From Serratia nevei (GTDB lineage Bacteria; Pseudomonadota; Gammaproteobacteria; Enterobacterales; Enterobacteriaceae), in NCBI RefSeq assembly GCF_024160145.1, contig NZ_JAMYWQ010000011.1, forward strand, positions 1 to 64,000: a DNA stretch of 64,000 nucleotides, written 5' to 3'. Below are positions 47,598 through 57,580 of the stretch, piece after piece. The position numbers were made by a program, and so were the translations under genes. The notes under the pieces are model-generated. The model did no database searches. It saw only the letters and a list, made by a program, of their open reading frames with translations, and was not told the DNA's origin. Numbering within the stretch: the stretch's first letter is position 1; each line of letters begins with the position of its first letter.

Positions 47598-49517
47598 TTA
47601 TCCGGCTTTTTTGCCGCCGAGCAGGTCCAGCACTTCCTGCACGCTGGTGGTATTCGCCAGCCGCTCGATCACGCTCTCGTCATCCAGCGCGTTGGTCAGG
47701 CTGGTGATCACCTGAATATGCTCGTTGTTGCGCGCGGCAATGCCGATCACCAGGCGGGCCACTTCATCCTCTTCTTCGCCGAAGCGCACGCCCTGCGGGT
47801 ACTGGCAGAACACCACGCCGGTACGCAGCACCCGGTCCTTGGCCTCGATGGTGCCGTGCGGCACGGCGATCGACTCGCCCAGGTAGGTGGAGGTGAGTTT
47901 TTCGCGCTCCAGCATCGCCGGCACATACTCCGCCTCGACGTAGCCGCCTTTCACCAGCTGCTCGCCGGCGAAGCGGATCGCCTGCTCTTTGTCGCTGGCC
48001 TGCAGGTTGAGGAACACGTTGCTCTCGCTCAGCTTGAACAGGTTCGGTTCCCCGGCTTCGAAGCTGTCATCCAGTGCGCCCAGCACCTTCTGCTGGTTAT
48101 CGCTGGTTTTGTTGGCCGCCACCAAGCGATCGACCAGATCGCTGTACAGCTTGCTGTCAAGGAAGTTGGTCAGCGAGATGTGCTGGGCCTGCGGCGCGTG
48201 GCGCATCGCACGCTCGGTCAGATCGCGGTGGGTGATCACCAGGTCCACGTCGTCCGGCAGGCTGTTGATGGCGCTGTTGGTCACCGAGATGTTCTTCAGC
48301 CCGGCGTCGGCCACTTTCTTGCGCAGCACTCCGGCGCCCATGGCGCTGGAGCCCATGCCCGCATCGCAGGCGACGATGATTTTGCGCACGGTGCTCAGAT
48401 CGCCGTCGACCGCCGCTTGCGCGGCCGCGCCGCCTTTGGACTGCGATTTCATCTCTTGCACGCGGCGGGTCGCGGCTTCCAGATCGTCATCCTCTTTCAC
48501 CTTGGAGGTTTTCAGCAGGAAAGCGGACACCACGAAGGAGACGGCAAAGGCTGCGCACACCGCCGCAATGTTGGCGAAGTAGGCGCCTTTCGGCGTCATC
48601 GCCAGCACCGCCAGGATCGAACCCGGAGAAGCCGGAGAAACCAGGCCGCCGTTCAGCATCGTCAGGGTGAAGACGCCGGTCATGCCGCCCAGGATCACCG
48701 CCAACAGCAGGCGTGGGTTCATCAGCACGTAAGGGAAGTAGATTTCGTGGATGCCGCCCAGGAAGTGAATGATTGCCGCACCGCCGGCGGATTGTTTGGC
48801 GCTGCCACGGCCGAAGAACATGTAGGCCATCAGTACGCCCATGCCCGGGCCAGGGTTGGCTTCGATCAGGAAGAACACCGACTTGCCGGCTTCCGTGGCC
48901 TGCTGGATACCCAGCGGCGAGAAGATGCCGTGGTTGATGGCGTTGTTCAGGAACAGGATTTTCGCCGGTTCAACGAAGATGGACGCTAATGGCAGCAGGT
49001 TGTTCGTCACCATCACGTGTACGCCCGCCGCCAGCAGCTTGGAGAGCACCTCCACCAGCGGCCCGATGCCCAGGAAGGCCAGGATCGCCAGCAGCATGCC
49101 GATGATGCCGGCGGAGAAGTTGTTCACCAGCATTTCAAAGCCGCTTTTGATCTTGCCGTCCACCCAGCGGTCAAAGTGCTTGATAGCCCAGCCGCCCAGC
49201 GGGCCGGCGATCATCGCGCCGAGGAACATCGGCATGTCGGCGCCGACGATGACGCCCATGGTGGTGATGGCGCCGACCACGCCGCCGCGATCGCCGCCCA
49301 CCAGCCGCCCGCCGGTGTAGCCGATCAGCAGCGGCAGCAGGTAGGTGATCATCGGGCCGACCAGCTTGGCCAAGGTTTCATTCGGCAGCCAGCCGGTTGG
49401 AATGAATAGCGCGGTGATAATCCCCCAGGCGATAAAGGCGCCGATGTTGGGCATCACCATGTTGCTCAGGAAGCGGCCAAAGTTTTGCACTTTAACCTTG
49501 ATGTCTGGTGAAAACAT
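47598..49517 (-). CDS. mtlA: PTS mannitol permease, IICBA
   Basis: The 639-residue protein imports and phosphorylates mannitol. IIC is the N-terminal membrane domain (FGRFLSNMVMPNIGAFIAWG, about 15-335). IIB carries the phospho-cysteine in IIVACDAGMGSSAMG, and IIA at the C-terminus carries the phospho-histidine in SIAVPHGTIEAKDRVL. ATG 49517 (MFSPDIKVKV) matches E. coli; the open frame extends upstream without support. It is the first gene of mtlADR, below a run of CRP-like sites. Confidence 0.97.
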   Translation of the reverse strand: MFSPDIKVKVQNFGRFLSNMVMPNIGAFIAWGIITALFIPTGWLPNETLAKLVGPMITYLLPLLIGYTGGRLVGGDRGGVVGAITTMGVIVGADMPMFLGAMIAGPLGGWAIKHFDRWVDGKIKSGFEMLVNNFSAGIIGMLLAILAFLGIGPLVEVLSKLLAAGVHVMVTNNLLPLASIFVEPAKILFLNNAINHGIFSPLGIQQATEAGKSVFFLIEANPGPGMGVLMAYMFFGRGSAKQSAGGAAIIHFLGGIHEIYFPYVLMNPRLLLAVILGGMTGVFTLTMLNGGLVSPASPGSILAVLAMTPKGAYFANIAAVCAAFAVSFVVSAFLLKTSKVKEDDDLEAATRRVQEMKSQSKGGAAAQAAVDGDLSTVRKIIVACDAGMGSSAMGAGVLRKKVADAGLKNISVTNSAINSLPDDVDLVITHRDLTERAMRHAPQAQHISLTNFLDSKLYSDLVDRLVAANKTSDNQQKVLGALDDSFEAGEPNLFKLSESNVFLNLQASDKEQAIRFAGEQLVKGGYVEAEYVPAMLEREKLTSTYLGESIAVPHGTIEAKDRVLRTGVVFCQYPQGVRFGEEEDEVARLVIGIAARNNEHIQVITSLTNALDDESVIERLANTTSVQEVLDLLGGKKAG

Positions 49518-50057
49518 AAAACACACCCCTATTGTTACGCGCTGACAATAGAGCGCGTGATTATTGTTGTGACGATCCAGCCGTGTTGCCGCTGTATGCG
49601 AAACGGACTCTATCACGCTGTTTTTGTCACGCGAACTTCACGAATTTTTTGTGATACAAATCACATACAACACCCCAACAAACCACCCTTTATAGTGATA
49701 AAGATCACATTTATGACGTGTAAAAAAAGCACAGTGAGAAAAAAACCCCCTAAAAACCCACAATAAAGTGATACAAGTCACATTTTTAATTTGGTTATTT
49801 GTTTTTAGATTGTGATGTTCATCACAATTTATTTTCAGCTGCAGCGCCCGATCGCGACGCTCTGTTTGATCTTCCCTGTGAGCACTCATCCCGCCGGGAA
49901 ATAGCGAAGTGATGAATGAAAGAAAACTACATTGCCGAATGAATGGATTAATTGAAGTGTAGTACAGAAGCCTGAGCAATAAACCAGCAAGCTATTGGAA
50001 ACGCTGAGGGGAAATAAAACAGGCCGGCAATGCCGGCCTGCTGCGTACGTGGAGGCG
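49518..50057. promoter_or_regulatory. mtlA upstream region with four CRP-like sites (49650-49826)
   Basis: This 540-bp AT-rich gap has no gene. Four palindromes of the CRP type are present: TGTGATACAAATCACA (49650-49665), AGTGATAAAGATCACA (49694-49709), AGTGATACAAGTCACA (49767-49782) and TGTGATGTTCATCACA (49811-49826). The first and last are full TGTGA-N6-TCACA matches. Multiple CRP sites are known upstream of E. coli mtlA, so strong catabolite control is expected. Confidence 0.88.
50015..50041 (-). terminator. Terminator of yiaF
   Basis: On the minus strand CAGGCCGGC pairs with GCCGGCCTG around a short ATT loop and is followed by TTTTATTT. It lies 17 bp after the yiaF stop. Confidence 0.88.
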
Positions 50058-50777
50058 TTATTGCGTCACGCTTTGGATGGCTTTCTGCGCATTCAGCAAG
50101 TTCTGCTGTTTGGCCACCAGATTCGACATCATGGTGTTGTACTGCGCCACCTGCTGCGCGGTGCGGAACTGCACGCCGTTGTTGTTGAAGCTGACCTGAT
50201 TGCCCTGGCTCTGCAGGAAATCGCCAACCTGCACCAGATCCTGCACGAAGCTGGCGGTGGTCGGGATCGCCGGCATCAAGGCGTTGGCCGGTGCGGTGAC
50301 GATCTTGTCGTAGGCCTGGTTGTACACCGCCTTCAGATCGTCGGGCAGCTTCAGCGCTGCGCGGGCGGTATCCGCCTGCGACTTGGCCGACTGGATCTGC
50401 TGGCCCAGCAGGTTCAACGCCCCGACCGATTGCTGCAGCGCATCGCGTTTGTTCAGGTAGTCCTGCGCGGTGCGGATCTGGTTAATCTGATCCAGCGCCG
50501 GCGTCAGGCTGGCGCCGACCGACTTGGACAACTGCTGCGAAAAGCCGACCAAAATCGCGTAATCGCCGGCATAGTTGCCGAACTTCTGCTTCTGATCTTC
50601 GCTCAGCGTGGGGATGTTCGCCCCGCTGCGCATCACGGTATTCTGCAAGTAATCGATAAATGCTTTGCGCTGTTCCGGCTCTTTATCGCCGCAGGCGGTC
50701 AATTGCATGACCACCAACAATGCCAATACCGGTGCCAACCAACGCGCGAAACCTCTGCTCTGGATCCCTACCGCCAT
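50058..50777 (-). CDS. yiaF: DUF3053 lipoprotein YiaF
   Basis: The 239-residue product has a lipoprotein signal (APVLALLVVMQLTAC, lipobox LTAC) and then a helical domain matching E. coli YiaF: QRKAFIDYLQNTVMRSGANI, GDYAILVGFSQQL, GVQFRTAQQVAQYN. Function is unknown. SD AGGAG precedes the ATG at 50777. It is monocistronic, with its own terminator. Confidence 0.9.
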   Translation of the reverse strand: MAVGIQSRGFARWLAPVLALLVVMQLTACGDKEPEQRKAFIDYLQNTVMRSGANIPTLSEDQKQKFGNYAGDYAILVGFSQQLSKSVGASLTPALDQINQIRTAQDYLNKRDALQQSVGALNLLGQQIQSAKSQADTARAALKLPDDLKAVYNQAYDKIVTAPANALMPAIPTTASFVQDLVQVGDFLQSQGNQVSFNNNGVQFRTAQQVAQYNTMMSNLVAKQQNLLNAQKAIQSVTQ

Positions 50778-51084
50778 GTGACATAACTCCTGTTATAAAC
50801 CTGCTTTTTCATTGGACTCCGCCCCTTTTTCCGCACTCCGTGCGCCTATAAGAATAGATCAACTGGCGGCGTTCCGATACGCGATTCCGCTTGCGGTGAG
50901 CATTGCCCCGGCCGGATGCGGTTAAAAATCGTGCGCAAAACGCACTGAGGTTCATTGCCGTCGGCGACCGGACGCTTCAATTTCCCCAAGTCGCCCCCCA
51001 ATTCGCCAGGCGGCCTTGCCTTCGCACCCAGGAAACGGAAATAAAAAAGGCGCCCGCGGGCGCCTTTTCACAGCAGAGAATCGC
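50778..51084. other. Gap between yiaF and glyS
   Basis: This 307-bp stretch holds the yiaF upstream region and, at its far end, the glyS terminator. I see no gene in it. Confidence 0.6.
51043..51068 (-). terminator. Terminator of glyQS
   Basis: AAAAGGCGCCCG/CGGGCGCCTTTT (51045-51068) is a perfect 24-bp palindrome; on the minus strand it ends in a run of six T. It lies 16 bp after the glyS stop. Confidence 0.92.
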
Positions 51085-53154
51085 TTACTGCAGCACGGAG
51101 ATATCCGCCACCTGCAGGAACAGTTCGCGCAGCTTGCTCAGCAGCGTCAGACGGTTCACGCGCACTTCCGCATCGTCCGCCATCACCATCACGTTGTCGA
51201 AGAACGCATCCACCGGCTCGCGCAGCGCTGCCAGCTCCACCAGCGCTTCCTGGTAGTTGCCCGCCGCGAAGTACGGCTGCAGCTTATCGCGCAGCACCAC
51301 CAGGTGGGTCGCCAGCTGGATCTCCGCCGCATCCTTCAGCACCGAGGCGCGCACGCTGTCGTTCAGCGTTTCGGTAGACTTGGCCAGAATGTTGGAGACG
51401 CGTTTGTTGGCCGCAGCCAGCGCCGCCGCCGCTTCCAGCGTGCGGAAGTAGGACACCGCCTTGACGCGCGCATCGAAGTCGGCCGGCTTGGTCGGACGGC
51501 GCGCCAGCACCGCCTGAATGGTATCGACCGCGTGGCCTTCTTCCTGATACCAGGCGCGGAAGCGGCCCAGCATGAATTCCACCACCTCGTCGACCACCTT
51601 GGCGTTGGTCAGCTTGCTGCCGTACAGGCGCACGGCCTCTTCGGTCAGGGTCTGCAGATCCAGCGGCAGGTTTTTCTCGACGATGATGCGCAATACGCCC
51701 AGCGCGGCGCGGCGCAGCGCGAACGGATCTTTATCGCCTTTCGGATGCTGCCCGATGCCGAAGATGCCGGCCAGGGTGTCCATCTTGTCGGCGATCGCCA
51801 GGGAACAGGCCACCAGCGACTGCGGCAGCGCATCGCCGGCGTAGCGCGGCTGATACTGCTCGTTCAGCGCAACGGCGACGTCTTCCGCCTCACCGTCGTG
51901 GCGCGCGTAGTGCATGCCCATCACGCCCTGGGTGTCGGTGAATTCGAACACCATGTTGGTCATCAGGTCGCACTTCGACAGCAGGCCCGCGCGGGTGGCG
52001 TGGTTGACGTCGGCGCCAATCTGGCCGGCAACCCAGCCCGCCAGCGCCTGAATGCGGTCGGTTTTGTCGCGCAGGGTGCCCAGCTGCTGTTGGAACAGCA
52101 CGGTTTCCAGGCGCGGCAGGTTATCTTCCAGGCGTTTCTTGCGGTCGGTGTTGAAGAAGAACTCGGCGTCGGCCAGGCGCGGACGCACCACCTTCTCGTT
52201 ACCGGAGATGATCTGCTGCGGGTCTTTCGACTCGATGTTGGCCACGAAGATAAAGTTCGGCAGCAGTTTGCCTGCGGCGTCGTACACCGGGAAATACTTC
52301 TGGTCGCCCTTCATGGTGTACACCAGCGCTTCCGCCGGCACCGCCAGGAATTTCTCTTCGAATTTGGCGGTCAGCACCACCGGCCATTCCACCAGCGAGG
52401 CCACTTCTTCCAGCAGGCTGTCGCTCAGATCGGCCTTGCCGCCAATCTTCTGCGCCGCCAGCTCAGCGTCGCGCTTGATGAGGGCTTTACGCGCTTCATA
52501 GTCGGCGACCACTTTGCCGCGCTCCAGCAGGATCTGCGGGTATTGGTCGGCGTTGTCGAGGGTGAATTCGGCTTCGCCCATGAAGCGGTGGCCGCGCACG
52601 GTGCGCGCAGAGTCGATGCCCAGCACGGTGCCCGGGATCAGATCGGTACCCAGCAGCATCGTGACGGTGTGCACCGGTCGCACGAACTGCACGTCGGAGT
52701 CGCCCCAACGCATCAGTTTAGGGATCGGCAGCTTGCCGAGCGCGGTGCTGACCATGCCGGCCAGCAGTTGCTGCGCCGACTGGCCTTTGACGTGGGCGCG
52801 GTACATCAACCACTCGCCCTTGTCGGTTACCAGGCGTTCAGCCTGATCGACGGTGATACCGCAGCCGCGCGCCCAGCCTTCGGCCGCTTTGCTCGGTTTG
52901 CCTTCGGCGTCGAACGCCTGGGCGATCGCCGGGCCGCGTTTTTCAATTTCGCGATCGGCCTGCGCCGCGCTCAGGTTGGCCACTTTCAGCGCCAGGCGGC
53001 GCGGTGCGGCGAACCAGCTCACGTCACCGTGTTCCAGGCCGGCGTTGTCCAGCTCGGCGGTGAAGTTGGCGGCGAAAGATTCCGCCAGGGAACGAAGCGC
53101 CTTCGGCGGCAGCTCTTCCGTGCCGATTTCCACCAGGAAAGTCTGTTGAGTCAT
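51085..53154 (-). CDS. glyS: Glycyl-tRNA synthetase, beta subunit
   Basis: The 689-residue subunit starts [20 protein letters not shown], the family signature, and contains [32 protein letters not shown] and [20 protein letters not shown]. It carries the HD-like domain and the C-terminal anticodon-binding region that recognise tRNA-Gly. It forms the alpha2beta2 enzyme with GlyQ. It starts nine bases after glyQ. Confidence 0.97.
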   Translation of the reverse strand: MTQQTFLVEIGTEELPPKALRSLAESFAANFTAELDNAGLEHGDVSWFAAPRRLALKVANLSAAQADREIEKRGPAIAQAFDAEGKPSKAAEGWARGCGITVDQAERLVTDKGEWLMYRAHVKGQSAQQLLAGMVSTALGKLPIPKLMRWGDSDVQFVRPVHTVTMLLGTDLIPGTVLGIDSARTVRGHRFMGEAEFTLDNADQYPQILLERGKVVADYEARKALIKRDAELAAQKIGGKADLSDSLLEEVASLVEWPVVLTAKFEEKFLAVPAEALVYTMKGDQKYFPVYDAAGKLLPNFIFVANIESKDPQQIISGNEKVVRPRLADAEFFFNTDRKKRLEDNLPRLETVLFQQQLGTLRDKTDRIQALAGWVAGQIGADVNHATRAGLLSKCDLMTNMVFEFTDTQGVMGMHYARHDGEAEDVAVALNEQYQPRYAGDALPQSLVACSLAIADKMDTLAGIFGIGQHPKGDKDPFALRRAALGVLRIIVEKNLPLDLQTLTEEAVRLYGSKLTNAKVVDEVVEFMLGRFRAWYQEEGHAVDTIQAVLARRPTKPADFDARVKAVSYFRTLEAAAALAAANKRVSNILAKSTETLNDSVRASVLKDAAEIQLATHLVVLRDKLQPYFAAGNYQEALVELAALREPVDAFFDNVMVMADDAEVRVNRLTLLSKLRELFLQVADISVLQ

Positions 53155-53163
53155 GGCTGCCTC

Positions 53164-54081
53164 TTAGTTCTCGTTCTTCTTGTTGCACATCGGGAAGCCC
53201 AGCGCTTCACGGGAAGCATAGTAGGCTTCGGCAACGGCCTTGGTCAGCGTGCGGATGCGCAGAATGTAGCGTTGGCGCTCGGTCACCGAAATCGCCTTGC
53301 GCGCGTCCAGCAGGTTGAAGGTATGGCCCGCCTTCAGGATGCGTTCGTAGGCCGGCAGCGGCAGCGGTTTTTCCAGCGCCAGCAGCGATTGAGCTTCTTT
53401 CTCGTACTGCTCGAAGCAGGAGAACAGGAAGTCGACGTCGGCGTATTCGAAGTTGTAGGTGGACTGCTCCACTTCGTTCTGGTGGAACACGTCACCGTAG
53501 GTAGTGACGCCCAGCGGGCCGTTGCTCCACACCAGATCGTACACGCTGTCCACGCCCTGGATGTACATCGCCAGGCGCTCCAGCCCGTAGGTGATCTCGC
53601 CGGTCACCGGCTTGCACTCCAGGCCGCCGACCTGCTGGAAATAGGTGAACTGCGTCACTTCCATGCCGTTCAGCCACACTTCCCAACCCAGGCCCCAGGC
53701 GCCGAGCGTCGGGTTTTCCCAGTTGTCTTCCACGAAGCGAATGTCGTGGATGGTCGGATCCAGACCCAGCTCTTTCAGCGAGCCCAGGTAGAGTTCCTGA
53801 ATGTTGTCCGGCGACGGCTTAATCACCACCTGGAACTGGTAGTAGTGCTGGAGACGGTTCGGGTTTTCGCCGTAACGGCCGTCGGTCGGGCGGCGGGATG
53901 GCTGCACATAGGCGGCGGCCATCGGCTCCGGCCCCAGTGCGCGCAGGCACGTCATCGGGTGTGAGGTTCCCGCGCCGACTTCCATGTCCAATGGTTGAAC
54001 GATGGTGCAGCCCTGGCGCGCCCAATAATCCTGCAGTGTCAGGATCAGGCCCTGGAAGGTCTTGGTATCAAACTTTTGCAT
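53164..54081 (-). CDS. glyQ: Glycyl-tRNA synthetase, alpha subunit
   Basis: The 305-residue catalytic subunit ([78 protein letters not shown]) forms glycyl-adenylate and charges tRNA-Gly. I chose ATG 54081 by alignment to E. coli; the frame extends upstream to 54171. A -10-like TATACT lies about 45 bp upstream on the minus strand (54126-54131). Confidence 0.97.
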   Translation of the reverse strand: MQKFDTKTFQGLILTLQDYWARQGCTIVQPLDMEVGAGTSHPMTCLRALGPEPMAAAYVQPSRRPTDGRYGENPNRLQHYYQFQVVIKPSPDNIQELYLGSLKELGLDPTIHDIRFVEDNWENPTLGAWGLGWEVWLNGMEVTQFTYFQQVGGLECKPVTGEITYGLERLAMYIQGVDSVYDLVWSNGPLGVTTYGDVFHQNEVEQSTYNFEYADVDFLFSCFEQYEKEAQSLLALEKPLPLPAYERILKAGHTFNLLDARKAISVTERQRYILRIRTLTKAVAEAYYASREALGFPMCNKKNEN

Positions 54082-54616
54082 GTTGAATTCGCACGCGATA
54101 CAAGTGGATTTAGATGGAATGCGCCAGTATACCCTTTGACCGTAAGATATACAGCCAGAATCCGGCAACAAGTGCGAATCGGGCCGAGAAGCGCTGGATT
54201 TTCACGCGCCGGGCGAACAGGCAACAGACGGCGGCGCCACCGGCCCTTCTCGCTGCCGACGCGCCGGGTAGGCAGGCGGGATCCCGCCTTAACCATTAGA
54301 GGTATTTAACAAAAACCGCACCTACTGCCGAGTAAACCGGCAATTAACTGAACGTTATTCCGATCCATACCGGCTAAATTTACGCGGATTTAAGCACGCA
54401 TATCCTTAATATTTGCCACGAGATAAAGTTGCGATAATGTTATTCTTGTTAATTTTATCAACTAAAAAACTCTCTTGATCGGCATATAATGTGATCAATC
54501 GCCAAAATATTTCTTATTGTCGTGAAAAATAAGGCGATACCGCCCGGCAGAACGACGCGCTGTGCCGAAGATTCAGCCAGGTATGAAGTACGGAGAAAAC
54601 GGGCTACAGAAACAAA

Positions 54617-54646
54617 TTGACAGTTAATCTTTGGTTATACAATAAT
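54617..54646 (+). promoter_or_regulatory. Promoter of the ArcZ-like RNA
   Basis: A perfect TTGACA (54617-54622) is followed by AATAAT at 54641-54646 (18-bp spacer). TACAAT at 54638-54643 (15-bp spacer) is an alternative -10. Either puts the start point near 54651-54654, just upstream of the conserved block. Confidence 0.7.
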
Positions 54647-54652
54647 AAATAA

Positions 54653-54712
54653 AATTTTCCCTGGTGTTGGCCAAGTGGCTACCTGATCCTTTCATAGGAT
54701 CAGTTTTTTTTT
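54653..54712 (+). ncRNA. ArcZ-like small RNA with intrinsic terminator
   Basis: The 16 bases TTTCCCTGGTGTTGGC (54656-54671) are identical, as I remember it, to the seed region of processed E. coli ArcZ. Downstream, TGGCC/GGCTA (54668-54680) can form a short stem-loop. CTGATCC (54683-54689) and GGATCAG (54697-54703) form a terminator stem followed by nine T (54704-54712). Seed, small hairpin, terminator is exactly the layout of the processed, Hfq-bound ArcZ. The hairpin and terminator sequences differ from ArcZ, so this is a paralogue or mimic rather than a copy. ArcZ activates rpoS and represses flhDC and other mRNAs in relatives; targets here are not known. The locus is not next to arcB. Confidence 0.7.
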
Positions 54713-54828
54713 GTATTCCCGCCAACGTCAGTACGGCCCGTGTAATACCCCCAGGCCGCCTTCCGCTAAAAAACCCCTTATAAGATCTTATTGCTTATCC
54801 TGCGCCGCTCAGCGCGCCGGCGGCCAAT

Positions 54829-56817
54829 TCAAAAACGCGCGCTGACGCCGACGTTATACATCAACTGCTCGCCGCTGCTCAGCCCGCCGGTTTGCGAGAC
54901 GGTGGCGAAGGCCGACACCCTGTCCGTCAACGGCATGTTGGCCCCCAGCGTGACATCCACCCAGTTTTTGTCCTGGCCCGCACTGTCGCGGGTAAACGAG
55001 GTTTGCGTCGATTTCAGGCCGCCGCCGGCGCGGTAGACGTCGTCGCCGAACTGATGCTGATAACTCACTTCCGCATACGGATTAAATACGCCGAATTGCG
55101 TATCCAGCCGCCAGCCCAACGCGCCGATCTGCGAATGGTAGGTTTGATCGTTGAAGCGCATGGCGGTGCTGTCATCACCGTCTTCGCTGTAGCCGGACAC
55201 ATTGCTGTAATCCCAGGCGAACTGGGCCACCGGCCCGGTGGTCAGGTAAGAAGTAATCGGGAAGTCATAGCCGGCGGTCACGCGCGCGCCCCACTGTTTG
55301 CCGTCCGTACTGCCGTTCTCGGTTCGCGTCAGCGGCCCCAGCCGCATGCTGCGGCGGATATCGTCATAATCCATCGTCGCATAGTGCAGATCGGCGTTGA
55401 CCCAACCGTGCTCGAAGATAGCCAGCGAGGTAAAGGCCGACAGCAGCAACCCGCGCGCCTTGTAGTCATAGCGGCTGGAAGGATGTTGATCGTCGTTGGA
55501 ACCGGCGATCAACGCACCGATCAGCCAGCGATCGGTCAGCTGGTAGTCCACGCCGACGGTCAGGTTGTGGGTGGTGGCATTGCCATCCCCCGCCGCCCGG
55601 TTATCGGCATAGTCGTAGTGTTGGCCTGCATAGCCGCCGAACACGCCCAGCGCGCCCTGCGGATTGCCACCGTTGCGCAGCTGCTGGAAACGGCTGTCGA
55701 GCGTGGCGCGGCTGTCGCGCGCCATCGCCGCCGTCGCCTGATTCAGCGCCACCACCTGCGCCGGGCCATCCAACACCGCCTGAATATAATCCGCAATCAG
55801 CAGGTGCGCCTGCGGGCTGGGGTGGAAATGGTCAGAGAACAGATAGGACTGGTTGGCGGCGAAGCCCGGCATGTCCGAACGGCAGACCGCCGAGGACACC
55901 CCCGGCGGGCAGGCCATGCCGGCGGTGTTGGCGAAGCCGAACTGCGCCGGATTGGCGATCGCTTCGGCGAACAGCTTGTTGACGTCCGCCCGCACGATGT
56001 TGCCGCCGCCCTGCGCCAGCAAACGGTCTTCACTTTGATTATAGAAATCGGTCAGTTGGGCGGCCTGCGCGCTCAGGCTGTCATACGCCGCGATAAGCTG
56101 CGCGGCGATCGCCTGCTGCACCTGAGGAATGGCGCTGCCCTGCTTCGCTGCGGCGGCCAAGGCCGCGTGGATCGCCTGCGTGCGTGCCGCGTTGTCCGGG
56201 GTGGCCACCGAATTGAGCGTGGCGTAGGCCGCCTGGATAGCCGCCCCCTGCACCGGCGACAGCGCCTGTTGAATAATCAATTCCATCAGCTGCGGCGTGG
56301 AGCCGATGTTCGGCACCGTCGGCACGATCACCGTGCCGGCGCCGGCATTCAGCAGCGAATGCACCTGCGCGGCGGCCGCCGCAGCGCTGTTATAGGCCAC
56401 GCCGGGTGCGGTAGCGGCATTCAGCGCCGCCGCCGCCAGATCGTTGCCGCCGATCCAGTGAATATACAACCCGTCGCCGTCGGCCTGGCCGTTGACCCGG
56501 TTCAGATAGCGCTGCACCTGATCCTGGGTGTTGTCGGCCGGATTCAGCCCCGGCACCGCCACCGCGCCGCCTGCGGCATAGTTTTCGCCGCCGTCGTCCG
56601 AAGCCACCAGCGCCGCGCCGATGCGTTGCGCCAACGCTTCGTCGTACAGCAGGTGCTGACTGCCGTCATAGGTGAACCGGCCCTTGTTGCCGGTATCGCT
56701 CAGGCTGTCGCCAAAGACGTAGAGTTGATCGTACGCCTGAGCCGGTAGGGTCACACTGCAAAGTAACGCCACTGCAAGCGCCGCCGGGCGGGGCATGCAC
56801 GTTATTTTTAGAGGCAT
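54829..56817 (-). CDS. estA: GDSL-type autotransporter esterase
   Basis: The 662-residue protein has a signal peptide (AALAVALLCSVTLPAQA), then a GDSL lipase/esterase passenger with the nucleophile in FGDSLSDTGN (S38), the oxyanion blocks (GGENYAAGGA, WIGGNDLA) and the catalytic D/H pair in SDHFHPS. The last 270 residues form an autotransporter beta-barrel ending in the aromatic GVSARF. The esterase is thus displayed at the cell surface; such enzymes hydrolyse short- to medium-chain esters and influence motility and rhamnolipid traits in Pseudomonas. ATG 56817 has SD AGGAG. It converges with the ArcZ-like RNA. Confidence 0.92.
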   Translation of the reverse strand: MPLKITCMPRPAALAVALLCSVTLPAQAYDQLYVFGDSLSDTGNKGRFTYDGSQHLLYDEALAQRIGAALVASDDGGENYAAGGAVAVPGLNPADNTQDQVQRYLNRVNGQADGDGLYIHWIGGNDLAAAALNAATAPGVAYNSAAAAAAQVHSLLNAGAGTVIVPTVPNIGSTPQLMELIIQQALSPVQGAAIQAAYATLNSVATPDNAARTQAIHAALAAAAKQGSAIPQVQQAIAAQLIAAYDSLSAQAAQLTDFYNQSEDRLLAQGGGNIVRADVNKLFAEAIANPAQFGFANTAGMACPPGVSSAVCRSDMPGFAANQSYLFSDHFHPSPQAHLLIADYIQAVLDGPAQVVALNQATAAMARDSRATLDSRFQQLRNGGNPQGALGVFGGYAGQHYDYADNRAAGDGNATTHNLTVGVDYQLTDRWLIGALIAGSNDDQHPSSRYDYKARGLLLSAFTSLAIFEHGWVNADLHYATMDYDDIRRSMRLGPLTRTENGSTDGKQWGARVTAGYDFPITSYLTTGPVAQFAWDYSNVSGYSEDGDDSTAMRFNDQTYHSQIGALGWRLDTQFGVFNPYAEVSYQHQFGDDVYRAGGGLKSTQTSFTRDSAGQDKNWVDVTLGANMPLTDRVSAFATVSQTGGLSSGEQLMYNVGVSARF

Positions 56818-57013
56818 GAATCGACTCCTGAGAGCCTGCAAATGAAGGCAATGTCGTTTTTATCGTTGACCGGTTTTCCACCGGCCATGTAGTAACTATT
56901 GTCGGCTTTTTCGTCACGTCAAGCGGGCTGATGACAAAACAATCAGAGGCTTGCCAAGTTCGGCGCTTCGCGCGATGATTACTGTTCATAAACACAGCAT
57001 AAGGACAGTCAGG

Positions 57014-57580
57014 ATGGCAGACGAACGTTGCGGTTGGGTGACGGCCGATCCGTTGTATCTCGAGTATCACGACAAGGAATGGGGCGCGCCCACCACCGAC
57101 GCGCGCGAGCTGTTTGAAATGCTGTGTCTGGAGGGGCAACAGGCCGGCCTTTCCTGGATCACCGTTCTGAAAAAGCGCGAGAATTACCGTCGCGCCTTCC
57201 ACGGTTTCGATCCGCAGCGGGTCGCTGCCATGACCACACAGGACGTGGAAAACCTGCTGCAGGACAGCGGCATCATCCGCCACCGCGGCAAGATAGAAGC
57301 CATCATCACCAACGCCAAAGCCTATCTGGCGATGGAAGCGGCCGGCGAGGATTTCGTCGCCTTCATTTGGGACTTCGTCGGCGGCCGGCCGCAGCTCAAT
57401 CGCTGGCAGGCGCTGAGCCAGGTGCCGGCCAAAACCGAACAGTCCGACGCCATGTCCAAGGCGCTGAAAAAGCGCGGCTTCAAGTTTATCGGCTCCACCA
57501 TTTGTTACGCCTTCATGCAGGCCAGCGGGCTGGTGAACGATCATCTGACGGGGTGCATCTGCTACCCAAAGCCACGGTGA
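57014..57580 (+). CDS. tag: 3-methyladenine DNA glycosylase I
   Basis: The 188-residue enzyme removes 3-methyladenine from alkylated DNA. It begins CGWVTADPLYLEYHDKEWG, with the zinc-binding Cys and His, and contains LFEMLCLEGQQAGLSWITVL, NRWQALSQVPAKTEQSD and FKFIGSTICYAFMQASGLVNDH with the remaining ligands. ATG 57014 has SD AGGA. Its stop overlaps the GTG of yiaC. Confidence 0.96.
   Translation: MADERCGWVTADPLYLEYHDKEWGAPTTDARELFEMLCLEGQQAGLSWITVLKKRENYRRAFHGFDPQRVAAMTTQDVENLLQDSGIIRHRGKIEAIITNAKAYLAMEAAGEDFVAFIWDFVGGRPQLNRWQALSQVPAKTEQSDAMSKALKKRGFKFIGSTICYAFMQASGLVNDHLTGCICYPKPR

Larger units (their letters stand above)
54082..54828. other. 747-bp intergenic region between glyQ and the esterase gene
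   Basis: AT-rich apart from its first 220 bp. It holds the glyQ promoter, a perfect GGCGGGATCCCGCC palindrome near 54277-54290, and on the plus strand the promoter-like sequence, ArcZ-seed block and terminator described separately. I see no protein gene in it. Confidence 0.6.

Noticed and set aside
51016-53964. A 982-codon open frame antisense to glyS and glyQ
   Set aside because: Shadow of the glyQS codons, with low-complexity H/Q/R/L-rich translation and no homology I recognise.
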